Shown: piece by piece, positions 21,996 through 31,783 of the stretch | Layout of the letters: the number at the start of each line of letters is the position of its first letter | Position numbering within the stretch: the stretch's first letter is position 1 | Assembly: GCF_016650815.1 (NCBI RefSeq) | Contig: NZ_JAEKEZ010000037.1 | Location: forward strand, 1-33,040 | Length of the DNA: 33,040 bases | Direction of reading: 5' to 3' | Source of the DNA: Pseudomonas sp. TH31 | Lineage (GTDB): Bacteria; Pseudomonadota; Gammaproteobacteria; Pseudomonadales; Pseudomonadaceae | Translations under genes and position numbers: made by a program | Notes under the pieces: model-generated | What the model saw: the letters and a program-made list of their open reading frames with translations, nothing else | Told to the model about the DNA's origin: nothing | Database searches by the model: none

Positions 21996-23042
21996 TCAAC
22001 GCATCAGGTTGGTCCACAAACGGTCGGCCAGGCGGATCGCACCTTCACCGCAGGTTTTGCTGAACACCACCTGCGTCCCTTGCGGAATGTGTAACTCCGG
22101 TGCGTCCTTCAGACCGGCGTCGAGGAACGGCTCCACCCCCTTGATCGGGCTCTGGTGCTTGAGAAAGTTCTGAGTCATCGCGGCGTTTTCAGGCTGGCTC
22201 AGAAACGCGATAAACGCCTTGGCGTTCGCCGGGTTCTTGCTGCCTGTCGGGATGACCATGTTATCGACCCAGGCCAGCACGCCTTCTTTCGGGTACAGGT
22301 ATTTCAGGCTGGGTTTCATTTCCCGGGCGCGCATCGACGAGCCACCCCAGAACATCGACATGTCGACTTCACCGGAGGCAAGGTTTTCGCGGATCGAGCC
22401 GGCCTTGGAGCTGTAGGTCTTGACGAAGGGCTTCTGCGCCTTGAGCAGGGTTAGCACTTGCTGTATCTGCTTGGGGTCTTCACTGCAGAGCGGGATATTC
22501 AGGTACAGGCTGGCCATGTCGATGACGTCGCTGACCGAATCCAGCATGTTGATGCGTCCCTGCAATTCGGCCGGCGGCTCGTAAAGCACCTTGTAGCTGT
22601 CGGTCGGCCCCTTGTAGCGCCCGGCGTCGAGCACCACGCTGGTGGTGCCCCAGATGAAAGGTACGGAATAGGCGCCTTCCGGGTCCCAGGTGGGCTTTTT
22701 CAGGTTATCGACGATGTTCGCATAGTAGGGCTCATTGATCGGGTCGAAGCGTTCCAGCAAATGTTCCTTGATCAGGATCGGGACGAACTGGTGCGACGGA
22801 ATCGCCACGTCATAGCCGGTACCTCCTTGCTTGAGTTTGGCCAGCAGCGTTTCGTTGGAATCGTAGGAGTCTACGGTGACTTCGATCCCGGTTTGCTTCT
22901 GGAACCTGGCGAGGATTTCCGGCGAAAAGTAACCGCTCCAGCTCACCACGTTGAGTTTTTCCGCGGCCTGAACGCTGCCGGCAAACGCCAGCGGCAAGGT
23001 CAGTAACAACGAGGTGCCGATGCTTGTAATCAACTTGCTCAT
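21996..23042 (-). CDS. Polyamine-type periplasmic substrate-binding protein
   Basis: The 348-residue protein has a clear signal peptide (MSKLITSIGTSLLLTLPLAFAG, cleavage after SVQA). The mature part is a PotD/PotF-like type 2 binding protein: LNVVSWSGYFSPEILARFQKQTGIEVTVDSYDSNETLLAKL, then GYDVAIPSHQFVPILIKEHLLERFD. The family's aromatic and acidic ligand residues include YFSPE at the start, FIWGTTSV, and VDMSMFWGG and WVDNMVIP in the second lobe. It delivers substrate to the two permeases encoded upstream. The family binds putrescine, spermidine or related amines; the exact ligand cannot be read, and the linked amidase hints at an amide or acylated amine. Confidence 0.9.
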   Translation of the reverse strand: MSKLITSIGTSLLLTLPLAFAGSVQAAEKLNVVSWSGYFSPEILARFQKQTGIEVTVDSYDSNETLLAKLKQGGTGYDVAIPSHQFVPILIKEHLLERFDPINEPYYANIVDNLKKPTWDPEGAYSVPFIWGTTSVVLDAGRYKGPTDSYKVLYEPPAELQGRINMLDSVSDVIDMASLYLNIPLCSEDPKQIQQVLTLLKAQKPFVKTYSSKAGSIRENLASGEVDMSMFWGGSSMRAREMKPSLKYLYPKEGVLAWVDNMVIPTGSKNPANAKAFIAFLSQPENAAMTQNFLKHQSPIKGVEPFLDAGLKDAPELHIPQGTQVVFSKTCGEGAIRLADRLWTNLMR

Positions 23043-23070
23043 GCTTTTTCCCCACAGTACGTAGAAAGGT

Positions 23071-23879
23071 TCAGGCGTTCTTTTTGCTCAACAGATAGGA
23101 GAGGCTGACGAACAGCACCGAGACGCCCAGGATCAGGGTCGAAACGGCGTTGACGTCGGGTGTCACGCCCATGCGTAACAGGCCGAAGATGAAAATCGGC
23201 AAGGTGGTGGTGCCCGCCTGGGAGACCATCATCGAGATCACGAAGTTATCCAGCGAAACGATGAAGGCCAGCATCAATCCCGAGATAATCCCGGGCATCA
23301 GCAGCGGCAACGTGACCTTGCGAAAGGTCCGCCAAGGGCCGGCGTAGAGGTCGGCCGAGGCTTGCTCCAGCGACAGGTCCATGTCATTGAGCCGGGCGCG
23401 AATCGGCAGGTAGGCAAAAGGGATACAGAACACGGTATGAGCGATGATCAAGTTGCCGTAGCCCAGTGACAGGCCAAGGGTGGAGAACAGGGCGAGCGTG
23501 GCGACACCGACCACGATTTCCGGCAGCACCAGAGGCAGCATGATCGCGCCCATCGACAGTTGAAGGCCTTTGAACCTGGCGCCTCGCGACGTACCGAGGG
23601 CGGCGAGGGTCGCGATGGCCGTGGCCACGACGCTTGCGCAGACGGCAATCAAAAGACTGTTGCCGGCCGCCTGGCGCAGTGCCTGATTGGCGAACGCTGC
23701 GCGATACCAGTCGAGGCTGAACCCGGTCCACACGGTCGCGGACTGGTTGGCGTTGAAGGAGAACACCACCAGCACCACGATCGGCGCATAGAGGTACAGA
23801 TAGAACAGAAAACTGAAGCCGCCGAACCCGGGAAGTCCTGCACACTCAACCCGTTTCGTTTAAATAAACGCAGCATCAT
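23071..23879 (-). pseudogene. PotC-like ABC permease, N-terminal frameshift
   Basis: From 23778 the frame encodes a good PotC-type permease with the EAA loop EQASADLYAGPWRTFRKVTLPLLMPGI. Its first membrane helix, however, is missing. The ATG at 23879 overlaps the stop of the preceding permease (ATGA) and starts MMLRLFKRNGLSVQDFPG. One base is then missing in ACCCGGG (about 23826-23832, plus strand). Adding it gives FGGFSFLFYLYLYAPIVVLVVFSFNAN, which is the expected TM1 and joins the long frame. The intact protein would have about 270 residues. A sequencing error is more likely than a real lesion, because the rest of the operon is intact apart from a similar shift in the ATPase. Confidence 0.85.
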
Positions 23880-24796
23880 GCACCTCCCTTGGCGATGCGC
23901 TGGCGCTCGGCGCGCAAGGCATACACGGTCAGCACCAGCATCACCGCCGCCATCAGCACCAGCGAAAGGGCCGCACCGAATGGCCAGTTACGCGCATCAC
24001 TGAACTGCCTGAAGATGAGGTTGCCGAGCATCATTCGAGTCCCTCCGCCCAACAATTCCGGGGCAATCATCGCTCCGAGGCAGGGCACGAACGTCAGGAT
24101 GGCGCCGGCCAGAATCCCCGGTTTGGCGATCGGCAGTACCACTTTGAGCAAGGTGCGCAGGCGCCCGGCGTAGAGGTCCTGAGCGGCTTCCAGCAAGCGC
24201 GTGTCGATTTTTTCCAGGGTGGCGTAGATCGGCAGCACGACGAAGGGCGCGTAGGTATAAACCAGGCCCAACAGCACCGCGCCGTCGGTGTAGAGCATTT
24301 GCAGCGGCTGGTCGATGAGGCCGAGGCCCACCAGGCTGTTGTTGATCACCCCGGTATTGCGCAGGAGCAGAATCCAGGCATAGGTGCGGATCAACAGGTT
24401 GGCCCAGAACGGCACGGTGATCAGGAAAATCAGCAAACCGCGCCGATGCGCCGGTTGCATGGCCAGCCACACCGCCACCGGAAAACCGATCAGCAGCGTG
24501 ATCAGGGTGGTCAGTCCGGCGATGCCGATAGAGCGCAAAGCGATCATCAGGTAGGCGTCGGTAAAGGCCAGGCTGTCATCCAGTTGCCGTTCGAATAGCA
24601 GCGATGTGTAGGCTTCACTGCTCAAGACCTTGTTCACCCCGCCGTAGGGGTTGGCCTCCATCAGCGAATAGCCGATGACGATCAGGATGGGCACGATCAG
24701 GAACAGGCTGATGGCGACCAGCGCGGGGCTGACGCCGAGGAAGCTCTGGAACGCCCGGCGGCGCTCCAGGGTATGGGCGATCGGTAAAGCGTGCAT
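23876..24796 (-). CDS. PotB-like ABC permease
   Basis: This 306-residue inner-membrane protein has about six helices. FQSFLGVSPALVAISLFLIVPILIVIGYSL is TM1 and LIFLITVPFWANLLIRTYAWILLLRNTGVIN is typical of PotB/PotH proteins. The EAA loop that docks to the ATPase is LLEAAQDLYAGRLRTLLKVVLPIAKPGI. It pairs with the PotC-like permease, with which it shares an ATGA stop/start overlap, indicating translational coupling. It begins 15 bases after the ATPase stop. Polyamine-type transport is assigned by family. Confidence 0.92.
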   Translation of the reverse strand: MHALPIAHTLERRRAFQSFLGVSPALVAISLFLIVPILIVIGYSLMEANPYGGVNKVLSSEAYTSLLFERQLDDSLAFTDAYLMIALRSIGIAGLTTLITLLIGFPVAVWLAMQPAHRRGLLIFLITVPFWANLLIRTYAWILLLRNTGVINNSLVGLGLIDQPLQMLYTDGAVLLGLVYTYAPFVVLPIYATLEKIDTRLLEAAQDLYAGRLRTLLKVVLPIAKPGILAGAILTFVPCLGAMIAPELLGGGTRMMLGNLIFRQFSDARNWPFGAALSLVLMAAVMLVLTVYALRAERQRIAKGGA

Positions 24797-24811
24797 GGCA
24801 AATCCTCGTGC

Positions 24812-25929
24812 TCAATCGTGCAGGACGCTGGCGCTGCCGCGGTCGAACAACAGACCGGCTTGACTGCCCACGGCGAAGCGCAGGTTCGGGTCGACGCTGT
24901 TGGGGGTGCGCACGGTGAGGCGCGAACCGTCGCTCAGGCTGACTTGATATTGCAGGTCGGTGCCGAGGTAGATTTGTGCATCGATGCGGCACGGCAGCGC
25001 CTGCTCGGTGCTGGCAGGGACCAGATGCAGGCGTTCGGGACGCACCGACAACGTCACCGTGGCGCCGACCCGAACGTCGCTGCAAGGTTGCGCGGGCAGC
25101 GGGTGGCCGGCAGGCCCGGCGAACCACGCCAGGCCCGCTTCGACACGCGTGACGGTGCTTTCAATGAAGTTCGTTTCGCCGATGAAATCCGCCACAAAGC
25201 GATTACGCGGACGTTCGTAGATGTCTTCCGGGCGGCCGACTTGTTGCACTTCACCTTCCGACAACACGGCGATGCGGTCGGACATGGTCAGGGCTTCTTC
25301 CTGGTCGTGCGTGACAAAGATGAAGGTGATGCCGGTCTTGGCCTGGATGGTTTTCAGTTCCTCGCGCATGGCCTGGCGCAACTTGAGGTCCAATGCCGAC
25401 AGCGGTTCGTCCAGCAGTAGCACCTTGGGATGCGGCGCCAGGGCGCGGGCCAGGGCGACACGCTGTTGCTGGCCGCCAGACAGTTGTGCCGGTTTGCGCG
25501 TGGCGAACCGTTCCATCTGTACCAGGGCGAGCATCTCGCGCACTCGGTCGGTGATTTGGCCTTTTTCAGGACTTTGCCCATCGGCTGTGATTCGAGGCCG
25601 AAGGCCAGGTTTTCAGCGATGGTCATGTGCGGGAACAGCGCGTAATGCTGGAACACGGTGTTGACCGGCCGTTCGAATGGCGGGCGGTCGGCGATGTTCT
25701 CGCCGTAGAGCAAAATCTCGCCCTCGGTCGGGAATTCGAACCCGGCGATCATCCGTAAAAGCGTGGTTTTACCGCAGCCGGACGGGCCGAGGAGGGTGAA
25801 GAATTCGTTGTCGTGAATGTCCAGGTCGATGCTTTTCAGCGCCACCGGGCCAGAGTGTGGATCACCGTAGACTTTGCGCACCGAGCGGATAGACACCGCC
25901 AGCGTTTGCAGCGAATGCAGGGCATTCAT
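24812..25929 (-). pseudogene. PotA-like ABC ATPase, internal frameshift
   Basis: Two overlapping frames together encode one about 372-residue ATPase. The first (from the ATG at 25929) carries Walker A GPSGCGKTT and Q-loop VFQHYALFPHMTIAENLAFGL, then loses the frame after MGKVLKKA. The second continues QITDRVREMLALVQMERF, signature LSGGQQQRVALARALA, Walker B VLLLDEPLSALD and switch VTHDQEEAL, then a C-terminal TOBE-like domain (about residues 290-370). A single missing base near 25555-25565 (TTTGGCCTTTTT, plus strand) explains the break. The protein energises polyamine-type import. It is first in the operon, and the 5' UTR faces the divergent LysR gene. Confidence 0.87.
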
Positions 25930-26090
25930 GCGTTACCTCCGATTCCCCCACCGCCTGCGGATGTGCTGTGGACAGCAATGCCGACGGGCCATGGATATTG
26001 TTTTTTTGGGCAGGATCGAAATGCGTTCGGTTTTTTTATTGTGCTGTCGGGTCGATTATCAGTGAGCGGTTGCGGGAGCGAAACTTCAGT

Positions 26091-26111
26091 TTTAACATAG
26101 CTGCTGTTAAA
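26091..26111. promoter_or_regulatory. Perfect LysR-type operator in the divergent promoter
   Basis: TTTAACA-TAGCTGC-TGTTAAA is a perfect 7-7-7 inverted repeat carrying a T-N11-A LysR box. It lies 30 bases upstream of the LysR start and 162 bases from the ATPase start, between the divergent genes, as expected for autoregulation plus control of the importer operon. Confidence 0.7.
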
Positions 26112-26140
26112 TAATTTAATAGCCAGGGGCGTCGACAGCC

Positions 26141-27031
26141 ATGCCGGATGACCGTTTGCCGCCACTCAACGCGGTGCGTGCCTTTGATGCCGCCGCCCGG
26201 TTGGGCAGCTACGTCGAAGCCTCGAAAGCCTTGCACGTGACCCAGCCCGCCATCGGTCGGCACGTGAAGTTGCTGGAGGAGTGGTTGGGCATCCAACTGT
26301 TCGAACGCACGTCTCGCGGGGTCACCCTGACGTCGGCGGGGGAGAAGTACCACCGCAAGATTTCAGCAGCGTTGCAGCTCATCATCGAAGCCGGCAAAGA
26401 GGCACGGCCCAAGGCTGCCGAACGCTGGCTGCGGATCATGGTGGTGCCGGGGTTCGCCAAGCGCTGGCTGATGCCGCGCATTGAAGCGATGCGTCACTTG
26501 CGGCCGGGCTTGAAGTTCGCCATCGAGCCCAACTCCACCTTCACCGAGGTGGATGGCAAGAACACCGACCTCGGGATTGTCTACGGCATGGACGGGGAGT
26601 ACGCGCATTCCCGCGCAACCCTTATCTGTCCGCGAGTCTTTCCGATCTGCACCCCGGCTTACCTGGCCAGTATCGATCCCATCGAATGTCCTGCCGATCT
26701 GGTGAAACACAACCTGATCCATGTCGATGACGGCGAATGGTGGAACCTGTGGTTCACCGCTCACGGCCTGAATTTTCACCTGAATTCGGACCTGCTTTAC
26801 GTCAACAACGATCACGCGCTGTCGGTGGCCGAGAGTGGGCAGGGCATTGCACTGGCCAACGAAGTGCTGGTGCGCGAAGAACTCGATGCCGGTCGTCTGG
26901 TGCTGGCGCTGGACGCGCAGGTGAAGCTCGAAAGCTATCGGGTGCTCACGCCGTCCGCCGAACTGTCGGCGGACGTGGCGTGGTTTATCCAATGGTTGCA
27001 GAGCGAGTTGGAAATAGAGTTTGGAGCCTGA
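26141..27031 (+). CDS. LysR-family regulator (GcvA-like) of the importer operon
   Basis: This 296-residue protein has the N-terminal winged helix-turn-helix of the GcvA/AmpR-like LysR branch (LPPLNAVRAFDAAARLGSYVEASKALHVTQPAIGRHVKLLEEWLGIQLFERTSRGVTLTSAG, about residues 6-68). A periplasmic-binding-protein-like effector domain follows (about 95-290), with DLGIVYG and HNLIHVDDGEWWNLWF. It is divergent from the importer/amidase operon with a perfect LysR box between them, so it is the likely local regulator. The effector is unknown, presumably the transported compound. Confidence 0.92.
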   Translation: MPDDRLPPLNAVRAFDAAARLGSYVEASKALHVTQPAIGRHVKLLEEWLGIQLFERTSRGVTLTSAGEKYHRKISAALQLIIEAGKEARPKAAERWLRIMVVPGFAKRWLMPRIEAMRHLRPGLKFAIEPNSTFTEVDGKNTDLGIVYGMDGEYAHSRATLICPRVFPICTPAYLASIDPIECPADLVKHNLIHVDDGEWWNLWFTAHGLNFHLNSDLLYVNNDHALSVAESGQGIALANEVLVREELDAGRLVLALDAQVKLESYRVLTPSAELSADVAWFIQWLQSELEIEFGA

Positions 27032-27077
27032 ACCGGCTCTAAAAATCAGCGGTTCGAGGCTCCAGCCAATCCATCAT

Positions 27078-28252
27078 TCAAACCCGTTCCAGGGCCTGGG
27101 CCAAATCAGCGCGCAAATCCTCGACATCCTCAACCCCCACCGACAACCGCACCAACCCGTCGCCAATCCCCAACTGCGCACGGGTTTGTGCCGGAATGCT
27201 CGCGTGAGTCATGATCGCCGGATGCTCGATCAGGCTTTCCACGCCGCCCAGGCTTTCAGCCAAAGCGAAGATCTTCACGGTCTCAAGGAAGCGCTTGGCG
27301 CCGGCCAGGTCGGTGTTCAGGTCGACAGAAATCATCCCGCCAAAACCACGCATTTGCCGGCGTGCCAGTTCATGTTGCGGGTGAGAGGGCAGGCCAGGGT
27401 AGTAGACCCGTGACACTTGCGGCTGACGCTCCAGCCATTGCGCCAGTTCCAGTGCATTGCTGCAGTGGCGTTCCATGCGCAGGGCCAGGGTTTTCACGCC
27501 GCGCAGGGTGAGGAAGGCGTCGAACGGCCCGGCGATCGCACCGACCGAGTTTTGCAGGAAACCCAGGCGCTCGGCCAGTTCCGGGTTCTGCCCGACGATG
27601 ACGATGCCGCCGATCACGTCGGAGTGGCCGTTCAGGTATTTGGTGGTCGAGTGCACGACGATGTCGAAACCCAGCTCCAGCGGACGCTGGATCCACGGGC
27701 TGGCGAAGGTGTTGTCGGCCACGCAGATGATGCCGCGGGCGCGGCAGACACGGGCGATAGCGCTGAGGTCGGTGAGGCTCAGCAACGGGTTGCTCGGCGT
27801 CTCGACCCAGACCATCCGCGTGTCGGCCTGCAACGAGGCTTCGAAGGCCGCCAGGTCGGTCAGGTCGACGAAGCTGAAGCGATGCCCGGCGCTGCGTTGG
27901 CGCACCTTGTCGAACAGGCGAAACGTACCGCCGTACAAGTCATTGCCGGAGACGATGTGCGAGCCGGCGTCGAGCAGTTCGAGCACCGTGGAAATCGCCG
28001 CCAGCCCGGAGGCGAAAGCGAACGCCTGGCTGCCGCCCTCAAGGTCGGCGACGCAACGCTCCAGGGCAAACCGCGTCGGGTTGTGCGAGCGCCCGTAGTC
28101 GAGGCCCTTGTGCACGCCGGGGCTCTGCTGCAAGTAGGTCGAGTTGGCGTAAATCGGCGGCATCAGCGCTCCGGTGGAAGGGTCCGGCACCTGCCCGGCG
28201 TGGATCACGCGGGTGGCAAAGGCCTGTGGTGCACCGGTTTCATCATGCTGAC

Positions 28253-28256
<4 letters not shown>
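27078..28256 (-). CDS. Cystathionine gamma-lyase (PLP-dependent)
   Basis: The 392-residue Cys/Met-metabolism PLP enzyme cleaves cystathionine to cysteine, 2-oxobutanoate and ammonia. Family blocks are YANSTYLQQSPG, DYGRSHNPTRFALE (the arginine and tyrosine that contact the neighbouring subunit's PLP phosphate) and FASGLAAIS. VWVETPSNPLL, VADNTFASPWIQRPLELGFDIVVHSTTKYLNGHSDV (PLP lysine in STTKY) and LAESLGGVESLIEHPAIMTH follow. It overlaps the cystathionine beta-synthase gene by ATGA, so both form a reverse transsulfuration operon. Gamma-synthase activity cannot be excluded from sequence alone; pairing with the beta-synthase favours the lyase. Confidence 0.92.
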
Positions 28257-29630
<1,374 letters not shown>

Positions 29631-29746
29631 GTTGTCACCTCCTGTGAATGTGCACTGGGTGGACAGCGACTGACGGTGAGTTTACGCACGACATTCGCCT
29701 ACAAGATCTCGCTAAGACCATAGGCCTGGATGGCGTTAGCCGCAAC

Positions 29747-30101
29747 CTTGTCGACAGGCCCTTCATGAGTGACACCAGCCCCGATCAAGCTATGCAGAAT
29801 GCCGGTCGCCTGACGAAGGCCGGCGCTGCAATGCTACGGGTGGAATGCCTGCCGAGCCCGTTGGCCGAACAGATCAGTCAAGCCGTGCGCATGCCGGTCA
29901 TTGGCATCGGCGCGGGAGCGGGGACCGGTGGTCAGGTGCTGGTGCTGCACGACATGCCGGGTTGTCCCTGGCCGGGCGCAGACCCAGGTTTGTGGGTAAT
30001 TCATGTCGGGGCAGGGGAGTATCCAGTCGGCGCTGGAGGCGAATATGGCGGCGGTGAAGGGTGGGGGATTTCCGGCGCAGAGCATGGCTATTTCGGTTTG
30101 A
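29747..30101 (+). pseudogene. panB: panB-like fragment, deleted and frameshifted
   Basis: Parts of 3-methyl-2-oxobutanoate hydroxymethyltransferase are visible in different frames. PFMSDTSPDQAMQNAGRLTKAG corresponds to the middle of PanB; GAAMLRVECLPSPLAEQISQ...MPVIGIGAG follows in the same frame but about 50-60 residues too early. After a shift near 29960 comes LSLAGRRPRFVGN, then after another near 30002 MSGQGSIQSALEANMAAVKGGGFPAQSMAIS to the stop at 30099-30101. An internal deletion and at least two shifts exclude a functional product. Homology before 29747 is not convincing. Confidence 0.7.
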
Positions 30102-30178
30102 GGCGGCTGGTGGAGGGGCCATCCTTTTAGCCCCTCCGGCTGAAGCATTTGGCTAGTTCCCGTCTGCGACCTCGCGTT

Positions 30179-30382
30179 CTATGGCGTCGGTTTTTTCTTG
30201 AGCTCCTCAATTTCCTGCTCTTTGGTCCTGATCGAAGAGGGCGTAAACACTTCATCTACCCCTGCGGTCGGACCCTCCTGATCCTCAAGGTCCCGTTCCA
30301 CCACATTGACCGGTTTGCCCGAAGCATCGGTAGCCTGGCCGTTTGACGTTGAATCGGCGTTGTTGACATCATCGTTATTCAT
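30179..30382 (-). CDS. Small hydrophilic hypothetical protein (67 residues)
   Basis: The start is the ATG at 30382 (MNNDDVNNADSTSNGQATDA), with GGAGGT 8 bases upstream; a further ATG at 30397 would overlap that site. The product is rich in N, D, E, S and T in its first half and ends in a short charged helix (RTKEQEIEELKKKPTP). It is probably intrinsically disordered, with no signal peptide, membrane segment or recognised domain. I know no function. The gene is likely transcribed alone; the inverted-repeat element at 30460-30727 ends 78 bases upstream of its start. Confidence 0.6.
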   Translation of the reverse strand: MNNDDVNNADSTSNGQATDASGKPVNVVERDLEDQEGPTAGVDEVFTPSSIRTKEQEIEELKKKPTP

Positions 30383-30459
30383 CGCACTTACCTCCATTGA
30401 CCTAATCGTTGGATACAGCGGCAGGGCGCGAGTTCGAGATATTTTCCGGCGGTCTTGCC

Positions 30460-30727
30460 AGGGGGCGTTCTCAATTAGTTTTCCCGCCGTGTTGTTGCCT
30501 TAAAGCGGGCCAGGCAAGGCGCAGGCCGCTGGGAATGGTTGTTCCCTTTCCAAGGCCTGCAACGCAGGCTGGCCCGCTTTAAGGCACAACCCGAAGGGCC
30601 GGGCCTGCTGTTGTGCAGGGCTGCGTTGCTCGAAGCTTATTTGGAATGATCAAACCACGCTTCTCGCGCCTTGCCCTGCACAACAGCAGACCCGGCGCGG
30701 CGTGAAAACTAATTGAGAACGCCCCCT
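30460..30727. mobile_element. 268-bp miniature inverted-repeat element with two internal hairpins
   Basis: The first 24 bases (30460-30483, beginning AGGGGGCGTTCTCAATTAG) are the exact reverse complement of the last 24 (30704-30727). Inside are two further long inverted repeats. In the left half, 30496-30513 is the exact complement of 30569-30586 (18 bp), with a smaller hairpin GGGAA...TTCCC in its loop. In the right half, 30598-30621 pairs with 30673-30696 (24 bp, one mismatch). No ORF of interest lies within. This is the build of a non-autonomous transposable element (MITE-like). I see no clear target-site duplication. Its right end supplies part of the stop codon of the adjacent LysR gene. 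Confidence 0.75.
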
Positions 30728-31661
30728 AGAGGTCGCTGTCGCTCGGAAAAACCAGCGCTCCATTCAACCATTCCTGATTCATCGTCTGCGCATCCCCCAG
30801 GTAATCAAGCAACCAGGCCATCGCCGGTGACAGCTTGTTCTGGTTCCACGCCACGCAGGATGGGCTGGCGGCGAAGGGCCGTTGCAGGTTCAGGGCCACC
30901 AGCTCGCCTTGCTCGATGAGCGGGCGCACCAAGTGCGCCGGCGCCATGCCCACGCACAAACCTTCGCGCAGACAATCCAGGGCCGAGGCCCAGTTCGGCA
31001 CCACCAGCCGACGTTGATTGTTCAGCGACCAGGTGTCGCGTTTTGGTAAGTGGCGTGAGGTGTCGTTCATGCACAGCGCGGGGTAGGGGCGCAATTGATC
31101 GTCATCCAGCGCACCGCTCAATGCCGCCAACGGATGCCGGGCGCTGGCCACGCACAACCAGTCCAGCAGGCCCATGTCGCGAAAACTGTAATGACTGGCC
31201 ACCGGCACCGCACTGGTGGCGCCGATCACGATGTCGGTGCGCTCATCGGCGAGGGCGTCCCACACGCCGTTGAACACCTCGTAGCCGAGCAGCAACTCGA
31301 CGTCGGGAAACTGTTTATAAAAGTCCAACACCAGTTGCCGGCAACGCTCCTGTTTGACGATCGCATCGACCGCCACTCTCAACTGGCCGCTCCAGCCGTT
31401 GGCCGCTTGCTGGCACAGACGGCGGGTGTCGAGCATGGTTTTCATCACCCCGCGAGCCTGCTCGATAAAGAGCTTGCCGGCCGCTGTCAGCTCGACATCG
31501 CGATGCCGCCGCACAAACAACGGCACGGCCAGCCATTGTTCCAGTTGGCGCACGGTGTAGCTGACGGCCGAAGGTACGCGATGCAGTTCCTGGGCCGCCG
31601 CACTGAAACTGCCGTGCCGGGCCACGGCATCAACCACATCCAGGGAATATTCAGACCACAT
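30726..31661 (-). CDS. punR: LysR-family regulator PunR
   Basis: This 311-residue protein resembles E. coli PunR (YdhB) along its whole length. The helix-turn-helix MWSEYSLDVVDAVARHGSFSAAAQELHRVPSAVSYTVRQLEQWLAVPLFVRRHRDVELTAAG and the effector domain (EVFNGVWDAL, AIGAT-like VIGATSAVPV, FRDMGLLDW, LPKRDTW, CVGMAPAHLV) agree. PunR activates the divergent punC efflux gene in response to adenine or adenosine. The C-terminus (QEWLNGALVFPSDSDL) ends exactly where the inverted-repeat element begins; the TAG stop spans 30726-30728, two bases of it in or at the element end. So the original C-terminus may have been trimmed slightly. Confidence 0.9.
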   Translation of the reverse strand: MWSEYSLDVVDAVARHGSFSAAAQELHRVPSAVSYTVRQLEQWLAVPLFVRRHRDVELTAAGKLFIEQARGVMKTMLDTRRLCQQAANGWSGQLRVAVDAIVKQERCRQLVLDFYKQFPDVELLLGYEVFNGVWDALADERTDIVIGATSAVPVASHYSFRDMGLLDWLCVASARHPLAALSGALDDDQLRPYPALCMNDTSRHLPKRDTWSLNNQRRLVVPNWASALDCLREGLCVGMAPAHLVRPLIEQGELVALNLQRPFAASPSCVAWNQNKLSPAMAWLLDYLGDAQTMNQEWLNGALVFPSDSDL

Positions 31662-31688
31662 TCAACTGCCTTCAAAAATATTGATAAG

Positions 31689-31708
31689 AGCGTTCAATTA
31701 TTAACGCT
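31689..31708. promoter_or_regulatory. Inverted repeat in the punR-punC intergenic region
   Basis: AGCGTT-CAATTATT-AACGCT has perfect 6-base arms, and a second repeat ATGAA-N10-TTCAT follows at 31713-31732. Both lie between the divergent genes and are candidate PunR sites; the second is closer to the punC promoter. Confidence 0.5.
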
Positions 31709-31783
31709 TCACATGAAAATCTCACCATTCATAATGGCACGCTGCTAACAAATTATTTGATTGAAGATTCAGTTAGGGCGTTG

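Noticed and set aside
30460..30727. Integron attC site or Tn3-type short element
   Set aside because: The G-rich ends recall Tn3-family termini and the hairpins recall attC sites, but I could not find the attC core triplets or a 5-bp target duplication, so neither class is claimed.
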